In this document: one piece after another, positions 35,779 through 46,046 of the stretch | How positions within the stretch are numbered: the first letter of the stretch is position 1 | Layout: each line of letters opens with the position of its first letter | NCBI GenBank assembly: GCA_018829445.1 | Contig: JAHJTV010000074.1 | Span: 1-64,000, forward strand | DNA from: a bacterium | GTDB lineage: Bacteria; SAR324; XYD2-FULL-50-16 | Length of the DNA stretch: 64,000 nucleotides | Reading direction: 5' to 3' | Position numbers and translations under genes: made by a program | The notes under the pieces: generated by a model | What the model was told of the DNA's origin: nothing | The model's input: only the letters and a program-made list of their open reading frames with translations | The model's database searches: none

Positions 35779-37962
35779 ATGTCAGTATCAAGACAGAAAG
35801 CGACCAGTGGCATTAATGAACGTGCTGCAAATGCTAAAAATGAACCAGGGTTTACAGAAAAAATTACAGATATCTTTGGGGAGCAGGTTTTTAATGATAG
35901 TGTTATGAAAGAAAGGCTCCCGGAAGAGGTCTATAAAAAACTAAAGAAAACCATGATTGAAAGAGAGCCTTTGGATCCAACTGTTGCGGAGGTTGTTGCC
36001 AGCACCATGAAAAACTGGGCTTTGGATCATGGGGCCACTCATTTTACCCATTGGTTTCACCCTTTAACCGGCAGCACTGCTGAAAAACATGATGCGTTTA
36101 TTGTCCCAAAAGCGAATGGACAGGTTATCTTTCAGTTTTCCGGAAAGGAGCTTTCACAGGGTGAACCCGATGCGTCTTCATTTCCTTCCGGTGGATTACG
36201 GCAGACTTTTGAAGCCAGGGGATATACAGCTTGGGACCCAACTTCACCAGCATTCATCAGAAAAACAAAACTGGGAGCGGTTCTTTGTATTCCGACCGCT
36301 TTCTGTTCGTACACTGGTGAAGCACTTGATAAAAAGACACCTTTGCTAAGATCCTCTGAAGCGCTTTCGAACAGTGCGACCAATATGTTAAAGCTACTTG
36401 GAGTAAAGGACGTTTCTTATGTAGATACCGCTGTGGGATTGGAACAGGAATATTTTTTAATTGACCAGGGATACTACAATCAGAGACCGGATCTGGTGGC
36501 GACTGGAAGAACTCTGTTCGGCGCAGAATCTTACAAAGGACAATCCCTGGATGATCACTATTTTGGAGCGATTCGGGAAAGAGTGCAGAACTTTATGCAT
36601 GATTCGGAACAAAAGCTATATCGACTTGGAATTCCGGTAAAAACGAGGCATAACGAGGTTGCGCCCGGCCAGTATGAGATAGCCCCTGTTTTTGAAACGG
36701 CTAATCTGGCAATAGATCACAATATGTTGATCATGGAAGTTATGAATGATATGGCAACCAAATGTGGTTTAAAGTTTCTGACTCATGAGAAGCCATTTGC
36801 AGGTATCAACGGAAGTGGAAAACACTGCAACTGGTCTATGATGGATTCAAACGGCAATAATCTGTTAAAACCTGGAGATACACCATCTGAAAATGTACAG
36901 TTTATTGTATTCCTGGCAGCCATTGTGAGAGCAGTTGACAAATACGCTTCTTTGTTGAGGCTATCTGTTGCACTGCCAAGCAACGACCACCGATTAGGAG
37001 CAAATGAAGCACCACCGGCGATTATATCTATCTTCCTGGGTGAGGCTTTGAATGCGATTGTTGAGGCACTGATAGCAGGAGAGAAACCCGGGGCAACCAA
37101 AAACGGTACGATCAAACTGGGGGCAGAAACCCTGCCTGAAATCCCGAAGGATAATACGGATCGCAATAGGACCTCTCCATTCGCTTTTACCGGAAACCGT
37201 TTTGAATTCAGGGCTCTCGGCTCTTCACAGCATGCTGCCAGTCCGGTAATGGTTTTAAATACGATTACTGCAGATTCTTTGGATTTTATTGCTGAAAATA
37301 TTAAAGCGAAGCTCGATTCGGGTACCGATTTTGATTCAGCTGTCAGTCAAGTTCTTAAAGACGTTTTTTCGGATCATCAGAGAATAATCTTTAACGGTGA
37401 TAACTACACGGAAGAATGGGAAAAAGAGGCTGCAAAAAGAGGATTGCTGAATCTGAAATCAACGCCTGAAGCCACAACCGCTTTGAAAGCAGAGTCCACT
37501 TACGCACTTTACGCAAAATATAATGTTTTGAGTAAAAACGAAGTGGATGCACGTTACAATATCAAACTGGAAAAGTATGTTTTAAAGCTTGATGTAGAAT
37601 TCAAGGCCAGTCTGGACATGGCCTGTACAATGATTCTACCTGCCGCATTAAAGCATCAGAAGAATCTGGCTGATTCATTGGACTCAGTCAAAAGTGTCCT
37701 TGGATCTGTTCCTGCAGAGCAGAAAAAGGTATTGGAAGACTTGAGCTCTAACATCAACTCAATGATGAAGGCCGTTAATGATCTGAAATTGTTGCTAACA
37801 GAAGCACCAACAGATGATCATATGGAACATGCAATTTTCTATAAAGATAAAGCCATACCGGCAATGAATAAAATAAGAAAATACGCTGATGAACTGGAAT
37901 TATCAGTAGAGGATGAGCTTTGGCCATTGCCAAAGTATCGCGAAATGTTGCTGTTGCTATAA
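35779..37962 (+). CDS. glnN: Glutamine synthetase type III
   Basis: A 727-aa GSIII enzyme, making glutamine from glutamate, ammonia and ATP. It has the type III N-terminal extension (about 1-170), then the catalytic domain with EQEYFLID (near 222), HNEVAPGQYEIAP (near 293), NGSGKHCNWSM (near 345) and NRTSPFAFTGNRFEFRA (near 463), and a helical C-terminal domain. Length is normal for the family. It follows a sigma-54 promoter and SD AAGGA. It heads a nitrogen cluster with P-II and Amt genes. Confidence 0.97.
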   Translation: MSVSRQKATSGINERAANAKNEPGFTEKITDIFGEQVFNDSVMKERLPEEVYKKLKKTMIEREPLDPTVAEVVASTMKNWALDHGATHFTHWFHPLTGSTAEKHDAFIVPKANGQVIFQFSGKELSQGEPDASSFPSGGLRQTFEARGYTAWDPTSPAFIRKTKLGAVLCIPTAFCSYTGEALDKKTPLLRSSEALSNSATNMLKLLGVKDVSYVDTAVGLEQEYFLIDQGYYNQRPDLVATGRTLFGAESYKGQSLDDHYFGAIRERVQNFMHDSEQKLYRLGIPVKTRHNEVAPGQYEIAPVFETANLAIDHNMLIMEVMNDMATKCGLKFLTHEKPFAGINGSGKHCNWSMMDSNGNNLLKPGDTPSENVQFIVFLAAIVRAVDKYASLLRLSVALPSNDHRLGANEAPPAIISIFLGEALNAIVEALIAGEKPGATKNGTIKLGAETLPEIPKDNTDRNRTSPFAFTGNRFEFRALGSSQHAASPVMVLNTITADSLDFIAENIKAKLDSGTDFDSAVSQVLKDVFSDHQRIIFNGDNYTEEWEKEAAKRGLLNLKSTPEATTALKAESTYALYAKYNVLSKNEVDARYNIKLEKYVLKLDVEFKASLDMACTMILPAALKHQKNLADSLDSVKSVLGSVPAEQKKVLEDLSSNINSMMKAVNDLKLLLTEAPTDDHMEHAIFYKDKAIPAMNKIRKYADELELSVEDELWPLPKYREMLLLL

Positions 37963-37985
37963 AGAAAATTATGGGGTTCTTGTAG

Positions 37986-38444
<459 letters not shown>

Positions 38445-38717
38445 TCTTTATCCATTTTGGTTTACAGAGCCAGTAAACCCTTTCAAATCTCTGCGGAAGA
38501 TATCTTACCTACCTAATACTTTCGGGTTTTAACCCGATGCTAAAAAGCTTGGTGCAAATCTAAAGACAGTTTTTTATGTTGTTGGGAATTGGTTCGGGAT
38601 TGATGTTTGTTAAATGTCATTATGGTTATCTATCTAGAATAAAAGAGATTACACAGACTATTCAAGAGCAGTCATCATATTTTTTATGCTGAAAAAATAA
38701 GATCAAAGGAGCGTAAA
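38445..38717. other. Intergenic region ahead of the first amt gene
   Basis: There is a short hairpin CGGGTTTTAACCCG at about 38523-38536, and one isolated TGTCA near 38613. No sigma-54 consensus is visible. Nothing else is recognised apart from the ribosome site AAAGGAG just before the amt start. Confidence 0.5.
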
Positions 38718-40022
38718 ATGACTAGGTTATTACGGATGAAGCTGATTTTTTATTTGGCGATTTTTTTTTCAGCCCCTACTCTGTTGTTTGCAGAGGGTAC
38801 CGTTAACACGGCAGATACAGCGTGGATGATGATGGCAACCGGATTAGTAATGCTGATGATCCCTGGTTTAGCGCTGTTTTACGGGGGAATGGTGCGATCT
38901 AATAACGTACTTAGTGCAGTCATGCATTCCTTGTTTGCCATGGGAGTCATGAGTATTCAATGGTATGTTATTGGTTATTCATTGTCCTGGGGAAGTGATA
39001 CTGGATTTGGTCTTGTTGGTGGTTTTGAATACATGTTTCTCAACGGGGTTGGACTGGAAGCCAAAGGTAGTATTCCCCATGTCCTGTTTATGATGTTTCA
39101 AGGGATGTTTGCCATAATAACTCCTGCTTTGATTGCAGGAGCTGTTGTAGAGCGAATTAAGTTTTCTTCTTGGGTTATCTTCATGGTGTTATGGGGCACT
39201 TTTGTATACGACCCGTTGTGTCACATGGTCTGGCATACTGATGGGTTTTTGCTGAAAAGAGGAGGACTGGATTTCGCCGGAGGTTTGGTGGTTCACATCA
39301 GTTCCGGTGTATCTGCGCTGGTTCTTGCTATTATCATTGGGAAACGGATTTCATATGGTAAAATGCCCATGCCTCCGCATAATCTTGTCATAACGGTTAT
39401 TGGAGCTGCATTGCTCTGGTTTGGTTGGTTCGGGTTCAATGCCGGTTCGGCGCTTGCTTCCAATGAGTTGTCTGCAAATGCACTGGTAGTGACACACTTG
39501 TCCGCTGCTTCAGGCTTATTCGCATGGGTTATAGCAGAATGGATTTATATTAAAACACCTTCAATATTAGGAGCAGCATCGGGGCTGGTGGCGGGGCTAG
39601 TAGCTATTACACCCGGTTCCGGTTTCGTGACTCCCACGTCGGCCGTTATTATTGGACTGACAGGTGGTTTTATCTGTTTTTTAGGAGTTCGAATCAAGAG
39701 CCGGTTTGGGTTTGATGACTCTCTGGATGCTTTCGGAGTGCATGGTATTGGAGGGATTGTGGGAGCTCTATTAACCGGGATTTTTGCAACAAAACTGATT
39801 AACCCGGATGGTGCTAACGGGATTTTTTATGTCTTTTTAGAAGGGTCTGAACTGCTTTTTGAACAGGCGATTAGCATAGCGTTTACGATCATATATGCAA
39901 CCATACTCACTGTGATTATTGCAAAACTAATCGACAAAACGATGGGACTCCGTGTTTCATCAGACATTGAAATTCAAGGTTTGGATGGGACTCTCCACGG
40001 TGAACAGGCCTATCATAATTAA
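38718..40022 (+). CDS. amtB: Ammonium transporter (Amt family, AmtB-like)
   Basis: A 434-aa ammonium channel with a signal-type N-terminus and about 11 transmembrane helices. It has the Amt motif region LDFAGGLVVHISSG (conserved Asp and first pore histidine) near 195 and the second pore histidine in FGVHGIGG near 345. P-II-type regulators dock on the cytoplasmic face of such channels, and three P-II genes surround it. SD AAAGGAG. Confidence 0.96.
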   Translation: MTRLLRMKLIFYLAIFFSAPTLLFAEGTVNTADTAWMMMATGLVMLMIPGLALFYGGMVRSNNVLSAVMHSLFAMGVMSIQWYVIGYSLSWGSDTGFGLVGGFEYMFLNGVGLEAKGSIPHVLFMMFQGMFAIITPALIAGAVVERIKFSSWVIFMVLWGTFVYDPLCHMVWHTDGFLLKRGGLDFAGGLVVHISSGVSALVLAIIIGKRISYGKMPMPPHNLVITVIGAALLWFGWFGFNAGSALASNELSANALVVTHLSAASGLFAWVIAEWIYIKTPSILGAASGLVAGLVAITPGSGFVTPTSAVIIGLTGGFICFLGVRIKSRFGFDDSLDAFGVHGIGGIVGALLTGIFATKLINPDGANGIFYVFLEGSELLFEQAISIAFTIIYATILTVIIAKLIDKTMGLRVSSDIEIQGLDGTLHGEQAYHN

Positions 40023-40096
40023 ATATTCCCTAATTCAGATTTAGCTGGATAAGTACCTTGAAAGCATTTTTTTTAAATAAACGCAAAAAAAACTTA

Positions 40097-40324
40097 TAAG
40101 GTACTTCAGCATTGTCCGGTTAGAAATTTGCATCTGCTCGTAGGTTGGGCTACTCGTTGCCCAACATTGCTTTCTATTGATGGGCAACGAGTAGCCCATC
40201 CTACTTTTTTCTAATCAAATAATAGCTAAAGTTAAAGTAATGGCGTCTTTGTACATTCCATTATTTTGAAAGCCGTCTCTCGTTATTGTTGCAATAACCT
40301 AACCGGACATTGCTGAAGGTACTT
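40097..40324. mobile_element. MITE-like element with terminal inverted repeats, carrying a REP pair
   Basis: The ends TAAGGTACTTCAGCATTGTC at the left and its near-exact complement at the right form inverted repeats of about 27 bases; the core TTCAGCAnTGTCCGGTTAG differs at one position. The 228-bp element has no coding capacity. Its interior holds an inverted REP pair (40140-40165, 40179-40204) of the same family as in the defence island. A target-site duplication is not certain. A parent transposase is not in the window. Confidence 0.75.
40140..40204. repeat. REP pair inside the MITE-like element
   Basis: GTAGGTTGGGCTACTCGTTG... and its inverted partner GATGGGCAACGAGTAGCCCA... are separated by 13 bases. 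They match the REP copies at 1-6.1 kb with a few substitutions. Confidence 0.9.
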
Positions 40325-40530
40325 ACTATTTATTAACGAATTCAGCCCCCACAGGCTGAATCATAAAACTAAACAGCACTCGCATAACCTCTGTTTTTCC
40401 CCTTTATCACCCAGTATTTGATCCCATCAATGTTGTATCAACAAAAAATCAAAAAATCGTCGGCTTTACCCACGGCAGCCAGCATATTTCGTACAAAATT
40501 TGTAATTGCCCCCTGCTTGGTTGACATTCA

Positions 40531-40572
40531 TGTCTTTTTTGTCAATGAGTGTAAATAATGTCAAAAATGTCA
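40531..40572. promoter_or_regulatory. TGTCA direct repeats upstream of the second amt gene
   Basis: TGTCTTTTTTGTCA (40531-40544, one mismatch in the first half-site) and TGTCAAAAATGTCA (40559-40572) both have the nine-base period of the sites ahead of glnN; the second is an exact 14-base match. They lie 257-298 bases before the amt start, so a regulatory link is inferred. The remaining sequence to 40828 shows no clear promoter. Confidence 0.55.
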
Positions 40573-40828
40573 ATAAAGAAATTATCTAACCTATTGTATT
40601 ATTAGATAAATACGGATGGTATGGTTATTGGAATAGTTTTCTCCAACAATGAACAAAATCTGGTGGAGAGTTCAAATCGGATTGCTGAATCTGGTACGAG
40701 GCAGCAGTGACATTGTTATCCGATAGGCAGTAGTTATTAAATTATTGCAGTCAACGTCGGTTGTAGATTTTAAGTTTTAGATAAAACAGCGATTTAATAT
40801 AATTAACCTTAAGCAATAGGATTAGGTT

Positions 40829-42184
40829 ATGAAAAACGTTTTGGTGTTTTTTTCTGTATTGTTATTGGGATTCAGTCTGCCTGTCTTGGGTTTGGAAGGA
40901 AAAGTGGACGGTAAAGAGATACCGGCGATTAATTATGCACTGGATACAGTTTGGGTGATTCTTGCTGCAGTTTTAGTTTTTTTCATGCAGGCGGGATTTG
41001 CAATGGTGGAATCCGGATTTACGAGATCCAAGAATGCCGTCAACATCATGATGAAAAACATGATGGATCTGTCCATCGGCACTATAAGCTTCTGGGCTAT
41101 CGGATTTGCTATCATGTTTGGTAATGGTTCAGGGCTGTTCGGATTTTCAGGTTTTTTTGTTGATGCGTCCAAGGTTGATTCATACGCGTCACTGGGATGG
41201 AGTTCTGTTCCGGTTATGGCGGCTTTTATTTTTCAGGCAGTGTTTGCAGCAACAGCCGCTACCATTGTATCGGGAGCAGTGGCTGAAAGGATAAAATTCA
41301 GTAGTTATATGATGATATCGGCTTTAATAACTATTATTGTCTATCCGGTTTCAGGCCATTGGGGTTGGGGAGGAGGTTGGTTGTCAGAGTTGGGTTTCAC
41401 GGATTTCGCAGGTTCTACTATTGTTCATGCAGTCGGTGGGTTTGCATCTTTGGCAGCTGTGATTGTCTTGGGAGCCAGAACGGGGAAATTCAGCAGAGAC
41501 GGAAAAAGCAGACCGATTCCAGGACACAATATTCCTTTGGCTACTCTGGGCGTTTTTATTCTCTGGATGGGGTGGTACGGATTTAATCCCGGGTCTACCA
41601 TGGGAGCAGATGCGGGGGCTATCGGACATATTGCTGTTACAACCACCCTATCTGCGGCATCGGCATCACTGGCAGCCTTTTTTATAACCTATTTGCTTTA
41701 TAAGAGAGCTGATGTTGGGATGACTCTTAATGGAGCCTTAGCAGGTTTAGTAGGGATTACGGCAGGGTGCGCAGATACGACACCCGCTGGAGCCTTAATA
41801 ATCGGAATTATCTGTGGGTTGGTTGTTGTTTTCTCTGTTATCTTTTTTGACAGAATAAAAATAGATGATCCTGTGGGGGCGATTTCAGTTCACGGTGTTT
41901 GTGGCGTTGTTGGTACAATATTATTGGGATTTTTTCATTCAAGCAACGGAGTATTTTATGCTGAGGGCAATGCGGGTTGGTCATTTCTTTTAGTACAGAT
42001 AATTGGTGTTGCAGCGGTTGTTTTTTGGGCTTTTTGTAGTACTTTCATTCTGATCAAACTAATTAATTCAATTATGGGAGTAAGGGTTAGTGAAGAGGAT
42101 GAGCTCAATGGATTGGACTATTCAGAACATGGAGCCTCTGCATATCCGGATTTCAGCAAGAGTTCATTTGGCTCAACTTTTTAA
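40829..42184 (+). CDS. amt: Ammonium transporter (Amt family, second paralogue)
   Basis: A 451-aa Amt channel with signal-type N-terminus and 11 transmembrane helices. MQAGFAMVESGFTRSKNAVN is the cyanobacterial/Amt1-type opening; FTDFAGSTIVHAVGG holds the conserved Asp and first pore His, and ISVHGVCGVVG the second. It differs clearly from the 38718 gene, so this is not a recent duplication. A P-II gene follows after 69 bases. Confidence 0.96.
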   Translation: MKNVLVFFSVLLLGFSLPVLGLEGKVDGKEIPAINYALDTVWVILAAVLVFFMQAGFAMVESGFTRSKNAVNIMMKNMMDLSIGTISFWAIGFAIMFGNGSGLFGFSGFFVDASKVDSYASLGWSSVPVMAAFIFQAVFAATAATIVSGAVAERIKFSSYMMISALITIIVYPVSGHWGWGGGWLSELGFTDFAGSTIVHAVGGFASLAAVIVLGARTGKFSRDGKSRPIPGHNIPLATLGVFILWMGWYGFNPGSTMGADAGAIGHIAVTTTLSAASASLAAFFITYLLYKRADVGMTLNGALAGLVGITAGCADTTPAGALIIGIICGLVVVFSVIFFDRIKIDDPVGAISVHGVCGVVGTILLGFFHSSNGVFYAEGNAGWSFLLVQIIGVAAVVFWAFCSTFILIKLINSIMGVRVSEEDELNGLDYSEHGASAYPDFSKSSFGSTF

Positions 42185-42250
42185 AAACTTCCTAAGCAGC
42201 TTTAGATAAAGCAGCCAGGACTACCGTTCAATTTCGATTATAGGCAATAA

Positions 42251-42592
<342 letters not shown>

Positions 42593-42866
42593 ACCTTGTA
42601 TTTTTGGTATTACCTATTCAAAGCGATCACACCCACTGTCAATCGCGATTTGATCTTACCATTTTCAAATAGCGTCCTCTGGCCAGACTCCGAATGGTGT
42701 TTGGCCATAAAACATACCCGCTTCAATGCCCCCTTTTTCTGTTTTAGGCAAAAAATCGCCGATTACGTATGAATCATTGATCACAAATCTTGCAGGAATA
42801 GGTTAATCCTTGGATAATTGCGTAATACTGTATATGTGAATCAGTCTGTCTGAGATTAAACACTAG

Positions 42867-43227
<361 letters not shown>

Positions 43228-43229
<2 letters not shown>

Positions 43230-43260
43230 CAGTCGTACAGATTACCGTCCGACTGTTTTA
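43228..43260 (+). terminator. Terminator after the third P-II gene
   Basis: AACAGTCG and CGACTGTT form an 8-bp stem followed by TTTA and an A-rich run. It overlaps the P-II stop codon, between two convergent genes, and may serve both directions. Confidence 0.65.
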
Positions 43261-43287
43261 AAAACGAATTCACCTTGAGGCGACGGC

Positions 43288-44112
43288 TTAGTTTTCTATG
43301 CTTTTACGATACTGGGCCAAGATTGTTTTATATTCGATCCCAAAATGCTTTAGAGCTCTCCTTAATTCCGTCAATTCTACGCTCGCACCTGAAGACTCAG
43401 GTTCTTTGCTTTTGCTCTTAAACTGATTAATCATGGTTTTAAGAACGTCAATCTCAACCGTATCCAGGTTTTCTGCTATGATTTCTGGTTTTACCTTATT
43501 GTCGACGGGTTTGCTCTCTCCTTCTTTTTCAAGAGTACTAATAATAGCGTTTTCGAAGAGCTCCTGATCATCAATGGGGGCGTCATCTTCCTCCTCACTT
43601 CCTCCTTCTTCGCTCAGTTCTTCTTCAATTTCCTCTTCAACATGCCCTTCAATTAAAAGGGAGTTTGCTTCAACGGCTTTTTCGTCGTATTGTATTTTTA
43701 AATATTTTTTCTTAAAAGCACTGATTCCGCTACTCAGTGTCGTTTTGCCAATCCCTTCCAATTCAGCGTTGCCGAACAGGTCGTAAACCGTAAGATTCAT
43801 CAAATCATCAACAGAGAAATCATCTGTTTTCATCAGATTTGCTAAATATCTTTCTACTCTTTCCTTTTTTGTATTCTTGTGCATAATTATGCCACCTTTA
43901 CCAGCTTTTTTAAGACCGTGTTTCTTTTTGAAAGAGTTTAGAGCACCGCTTAGCGTCGTCTTCCCAATTCCTTTCAGTTCAGTATTGCCGAATAGATCAT
44001 AGACAGTCATATTCATCAGTTTTTCGACTGTATATCCTTCAGCTTTCATTAAAGATTCTATGTAGTTTTCAACCCTATCCTTTTTTGTCATTTTTTTCAT
44101 CGTGGATCCCAT
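43288..44112 (-). CDS. Unknown protein with two tandem TVYDLFGN/GIGKTTLS repeats
   Basis: A 274-aa cytosolic protein. Two copies of a roughly 58-residue domain (about 8-66 and 80-138) share VE.Y...LM, LMN(M/L)TVYDLFGN, EL.GIGKTTLS and FKKK. The predicted short helices ending in a basic helix suggest a DNA-binding fold rather than a P-loop, despite the GKTT. A strongly acidic linker (about 155-190) and a C-terminal helical part follow. I do not recognise the family. An internal ATG at 44100 (MKKMTKKD) is an alternative start. Confidence 0.7.
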   Translation of the reverse strand: MGSTMKKMTKKDRVENYIESLMKAEGYTVEKLMNMTVYDLFGNTELKGIGKTTLSGALNSFKKKHGLKKAGKGGIIMHKNTKKERVERYLANLMKTDDFSVDDLMNLTVYDLFGNAELEGIGKTTLSSGISAFKKKYLKIQYDEKAVEANSLLIEGHVEEEIEEELSEEGGSEEEDDAPIDDQELFENAIISTLEKEGESKPVDNKVKPEIIAENLDTVEIDVLKTMINQFKSKSKEPESSGASVELTELRRALKHFGIEYKTILAQYRKSIEN

Positions 44113-44430
44113 GACCCTGTTGGGCTGTAACCGGTTCGTGAAAAATGACTAACTTTTTCATGAATTGGACTTATCGTTAAATAGTACCAATTATTCCAAA
44201 ATAAAATCAGGAACTTGATTGTTATATGTAACGTCTCAACCAGGCGGTGATTTTCCTCTAAATAGAGAACAATATTACATTTATAATATTACCTTGTAAA
44301 TCCATAAAATACAGGTAATTTGAGATTGATAAAAAAAATAGTCTTTAAAAATTAGATGTTTGATTATCGTGATGCGGAACAATCCATTTTTAATAGAAAG
44401 AATAAGGACCAAAGGGGCTTGGAGATCCTG

Positions 44431-44676
44431 TCAGTCTACTATCTCTTCAAATTGCTTCGCATAAAATGTGAGTTGAGCCTTGATTTGCTGTTCGGAAAAA
44501 TTTTCAAAAAAATATTTAAAGTGATTATATTTTTTTAAGTTTTTTACAGGGTAGTCAACAGATGTTACATCTATTCCCTGTTGCTGCAATTTATCCAACA
44601 GTTTTTCAAATTTAAGGAAATTAAAATACGGGGTACTTCTTTTTTTAACTTTTCCTCTTTGACTTCCTTTTAGCAT
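44431..44676 (-). CDS. Small hypothetical protein (81 aa)
   Basis: A lysine- and aromatic-rich small protein (MLKGSQRGKVKKRS, then FEKLLDKLQQQGI, then a phenylalanine-rich helix). No known domain; the basic N-terminus suggests nucleic-acid or protein contact. A GAAGG-like site precedes the ATG. It could be a chance ORF, but composition favours coding. Confidence 0.5.
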   Translation of the reverse strand: MLKGSQRGKVKKRSTPYFNFLKFEKLLDKLQQQGIDVTSVDYPVKNLKKYNHFKYFFENFSEQQIKAQLTFYAKQFEEIVD

Positions 44677-45362
44677 CCTTTTCTCACCTTCATTAACATC
44701 TAATTATGGTTACTTTGCGGATAAACAAAATGGTACTATCTGAAGTCGTTTTTATACAACAAAACTAAATGCAGGTTTGAAGCATAATTTCATCTTTCAC
44801 AAGAGACATCGAATAAATCAATCAGCTTAATATTGTGTATTACTTGGCGTGATAATCGTTACTTGTTATCTTTAGAAAATCTTCTTCTAACAAGAATTTT
44901 TCCAGATTCTATTTTTTTTAGGTTCTCAAATCTGGAAAACCTTACTATCGTAATAGTATGACGATCTAGTGCTTATTAGGTTGTTTAGTATGAGCAATTA
45001 GCTACTTTTTATGAGGATTTCTTATTAAGTTTCCTTAGATAGTGCTTTGAAGTATTCTTTAATTTAACCATTTGTGTAGTGTAGTCTTTTTGGGGTTCTC
45101 TAACAGGATTCTTTGAAACAACCTGCCTGCCCAAATTGTGTTATATGAATATTAAAAAATCAAGTACTTATTTACAAGGTAAATTTTTTTACCATATACC
45201 ATCAAGCTAATTGTGAAGGTTCATACAATTGAGGAGTATGAACCTAACATAATAATCAATTTGATAGAATAAACCAGCAATTGTAATAGAAGAGTAACGC
45301 TCGCAGTTATTTTGGGTTCAAAAAAATCTTCAGATCTTCCTGAACCCAATACACGACTATTT
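44677..45362. other. AT-rich stretch without recognised genes
   Basis: No ORF above about 50 codons has coding character on either strand. Several TTTTT and AAAAA runs are present but no clear hairpin terminator. It separates two minus-strand unknown genes. Confidence 0.5.
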
Positions 45363-46019
45363 CTATCGATCCGCCCTGGTATCGATTCCCAGTACAAAAA
45401 CCCTATCTATCAACTTTTTTAATAACGCCTCTTGAATCATATGATAGAGAGGCTGAATTATGGGGTTTGTACCTTTTATGTGATATCCTGCTCCTGAATT
45501 ATTTTCCAGAATCTCTTTTTGAAAATCATCATACTCATTCATAAAAATAAAAATTGGTTTAATCGTCAAACTCTGCAAAAAATTCAATAAAAGGGTTTTT
45601 GGCTTGTTACTTGGATCTGATGAGACACTTGGCATGTCGGATGGATTTCCATATTGGAAGTAGAATTTTTTAATTGAGGCGGTTATGGACGTTCTGTATT
45701 GATCTTCTGTTGAAGAGGGAGTTGAAGTTTCGATTAAGCTGAAATCTAAAAAGAGGGTATAGAACTTACTGGCCAAGGGTGTAGTTCTTTTTCCAATGTA
45801 TAATTTCCGAAAAAGCTTCTCTGATTTTGCAGCTGCCGAAATATCATAATAGGTTTGCAGCATGGACAAAAAGAGTTCTTTGTCAAATCCCGAAGGTCTA
45901 AGGCAGATGAGAAAAGGTTCGCTGGATTTTTCGTATTTTTCTATATATGGTGATCGATCAATAAGGTAGCGGCCTTTCAGAATTGCAGATTCAAATTGGT
46001 TGGAGACTAATGATGTCAT
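45363..46019 (-). CDS. Degenerate, short AAA-ATPase-like protein (DUF1703-type N-terminus)
   Basis: The 218-aa protein resembles the first half of AAA-ATPase-like/DUF1703 proteins: YLIDRSPYIEKY, then FLICLRPSGFDKELFLSML where the family has RPRRFGKS, then FYTLFLDFSLIE, then KPIFIFMNEYDDFQ where the family has a DEYD Walker B. Both nucleotide-binding motifs are changed (GKS to DKE, D to N), and the protein stops before the C-terminal nuclease-like domain. It is therefore truncated or repurposed, and probably does not hydrolyse ATP. Confidence 0.65.
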   Translation of the reverse strand: MTSLVSNQFESAILKGRYLIDRSPYIEKYEKSSEPFLICLRPSGFDKELFLSMLQTYYDISAAAKSEKLFRKLYIGKRTTPLASKFYTLFLDFSLIETSTPSSTEDQYRTSITASIKKFYFQYGNPSDMPSVSSDPSNKPKTLLLNFLQSLTIKPIFIFMNEYDDFQKEILENNSGAGYHIKGTNPIIQPLYHMIQEALLKKLIDRVFVLGIDTRADR

Positions 46020-46046
46020 TAGTACACCTGGTTTTCATTTTTGGAG

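Noticed and set aside
40684-40710. A possible sigma-54 promoter upstream of the second amt gene (TGGTACGAGGCAGCAG).
   Set aside because: The GG to GC spacing is nine rather than ten and the -12 box lacks the TTGC core.
44356-44538. A 60-aa plus-strand ORF (MFDYRDAEQSIF).
   Set aside because: It overlaps the better-supported minus-strand 81-aa gene, lacks a ribosome site and ends in a low-complexity Phe/Lys run.
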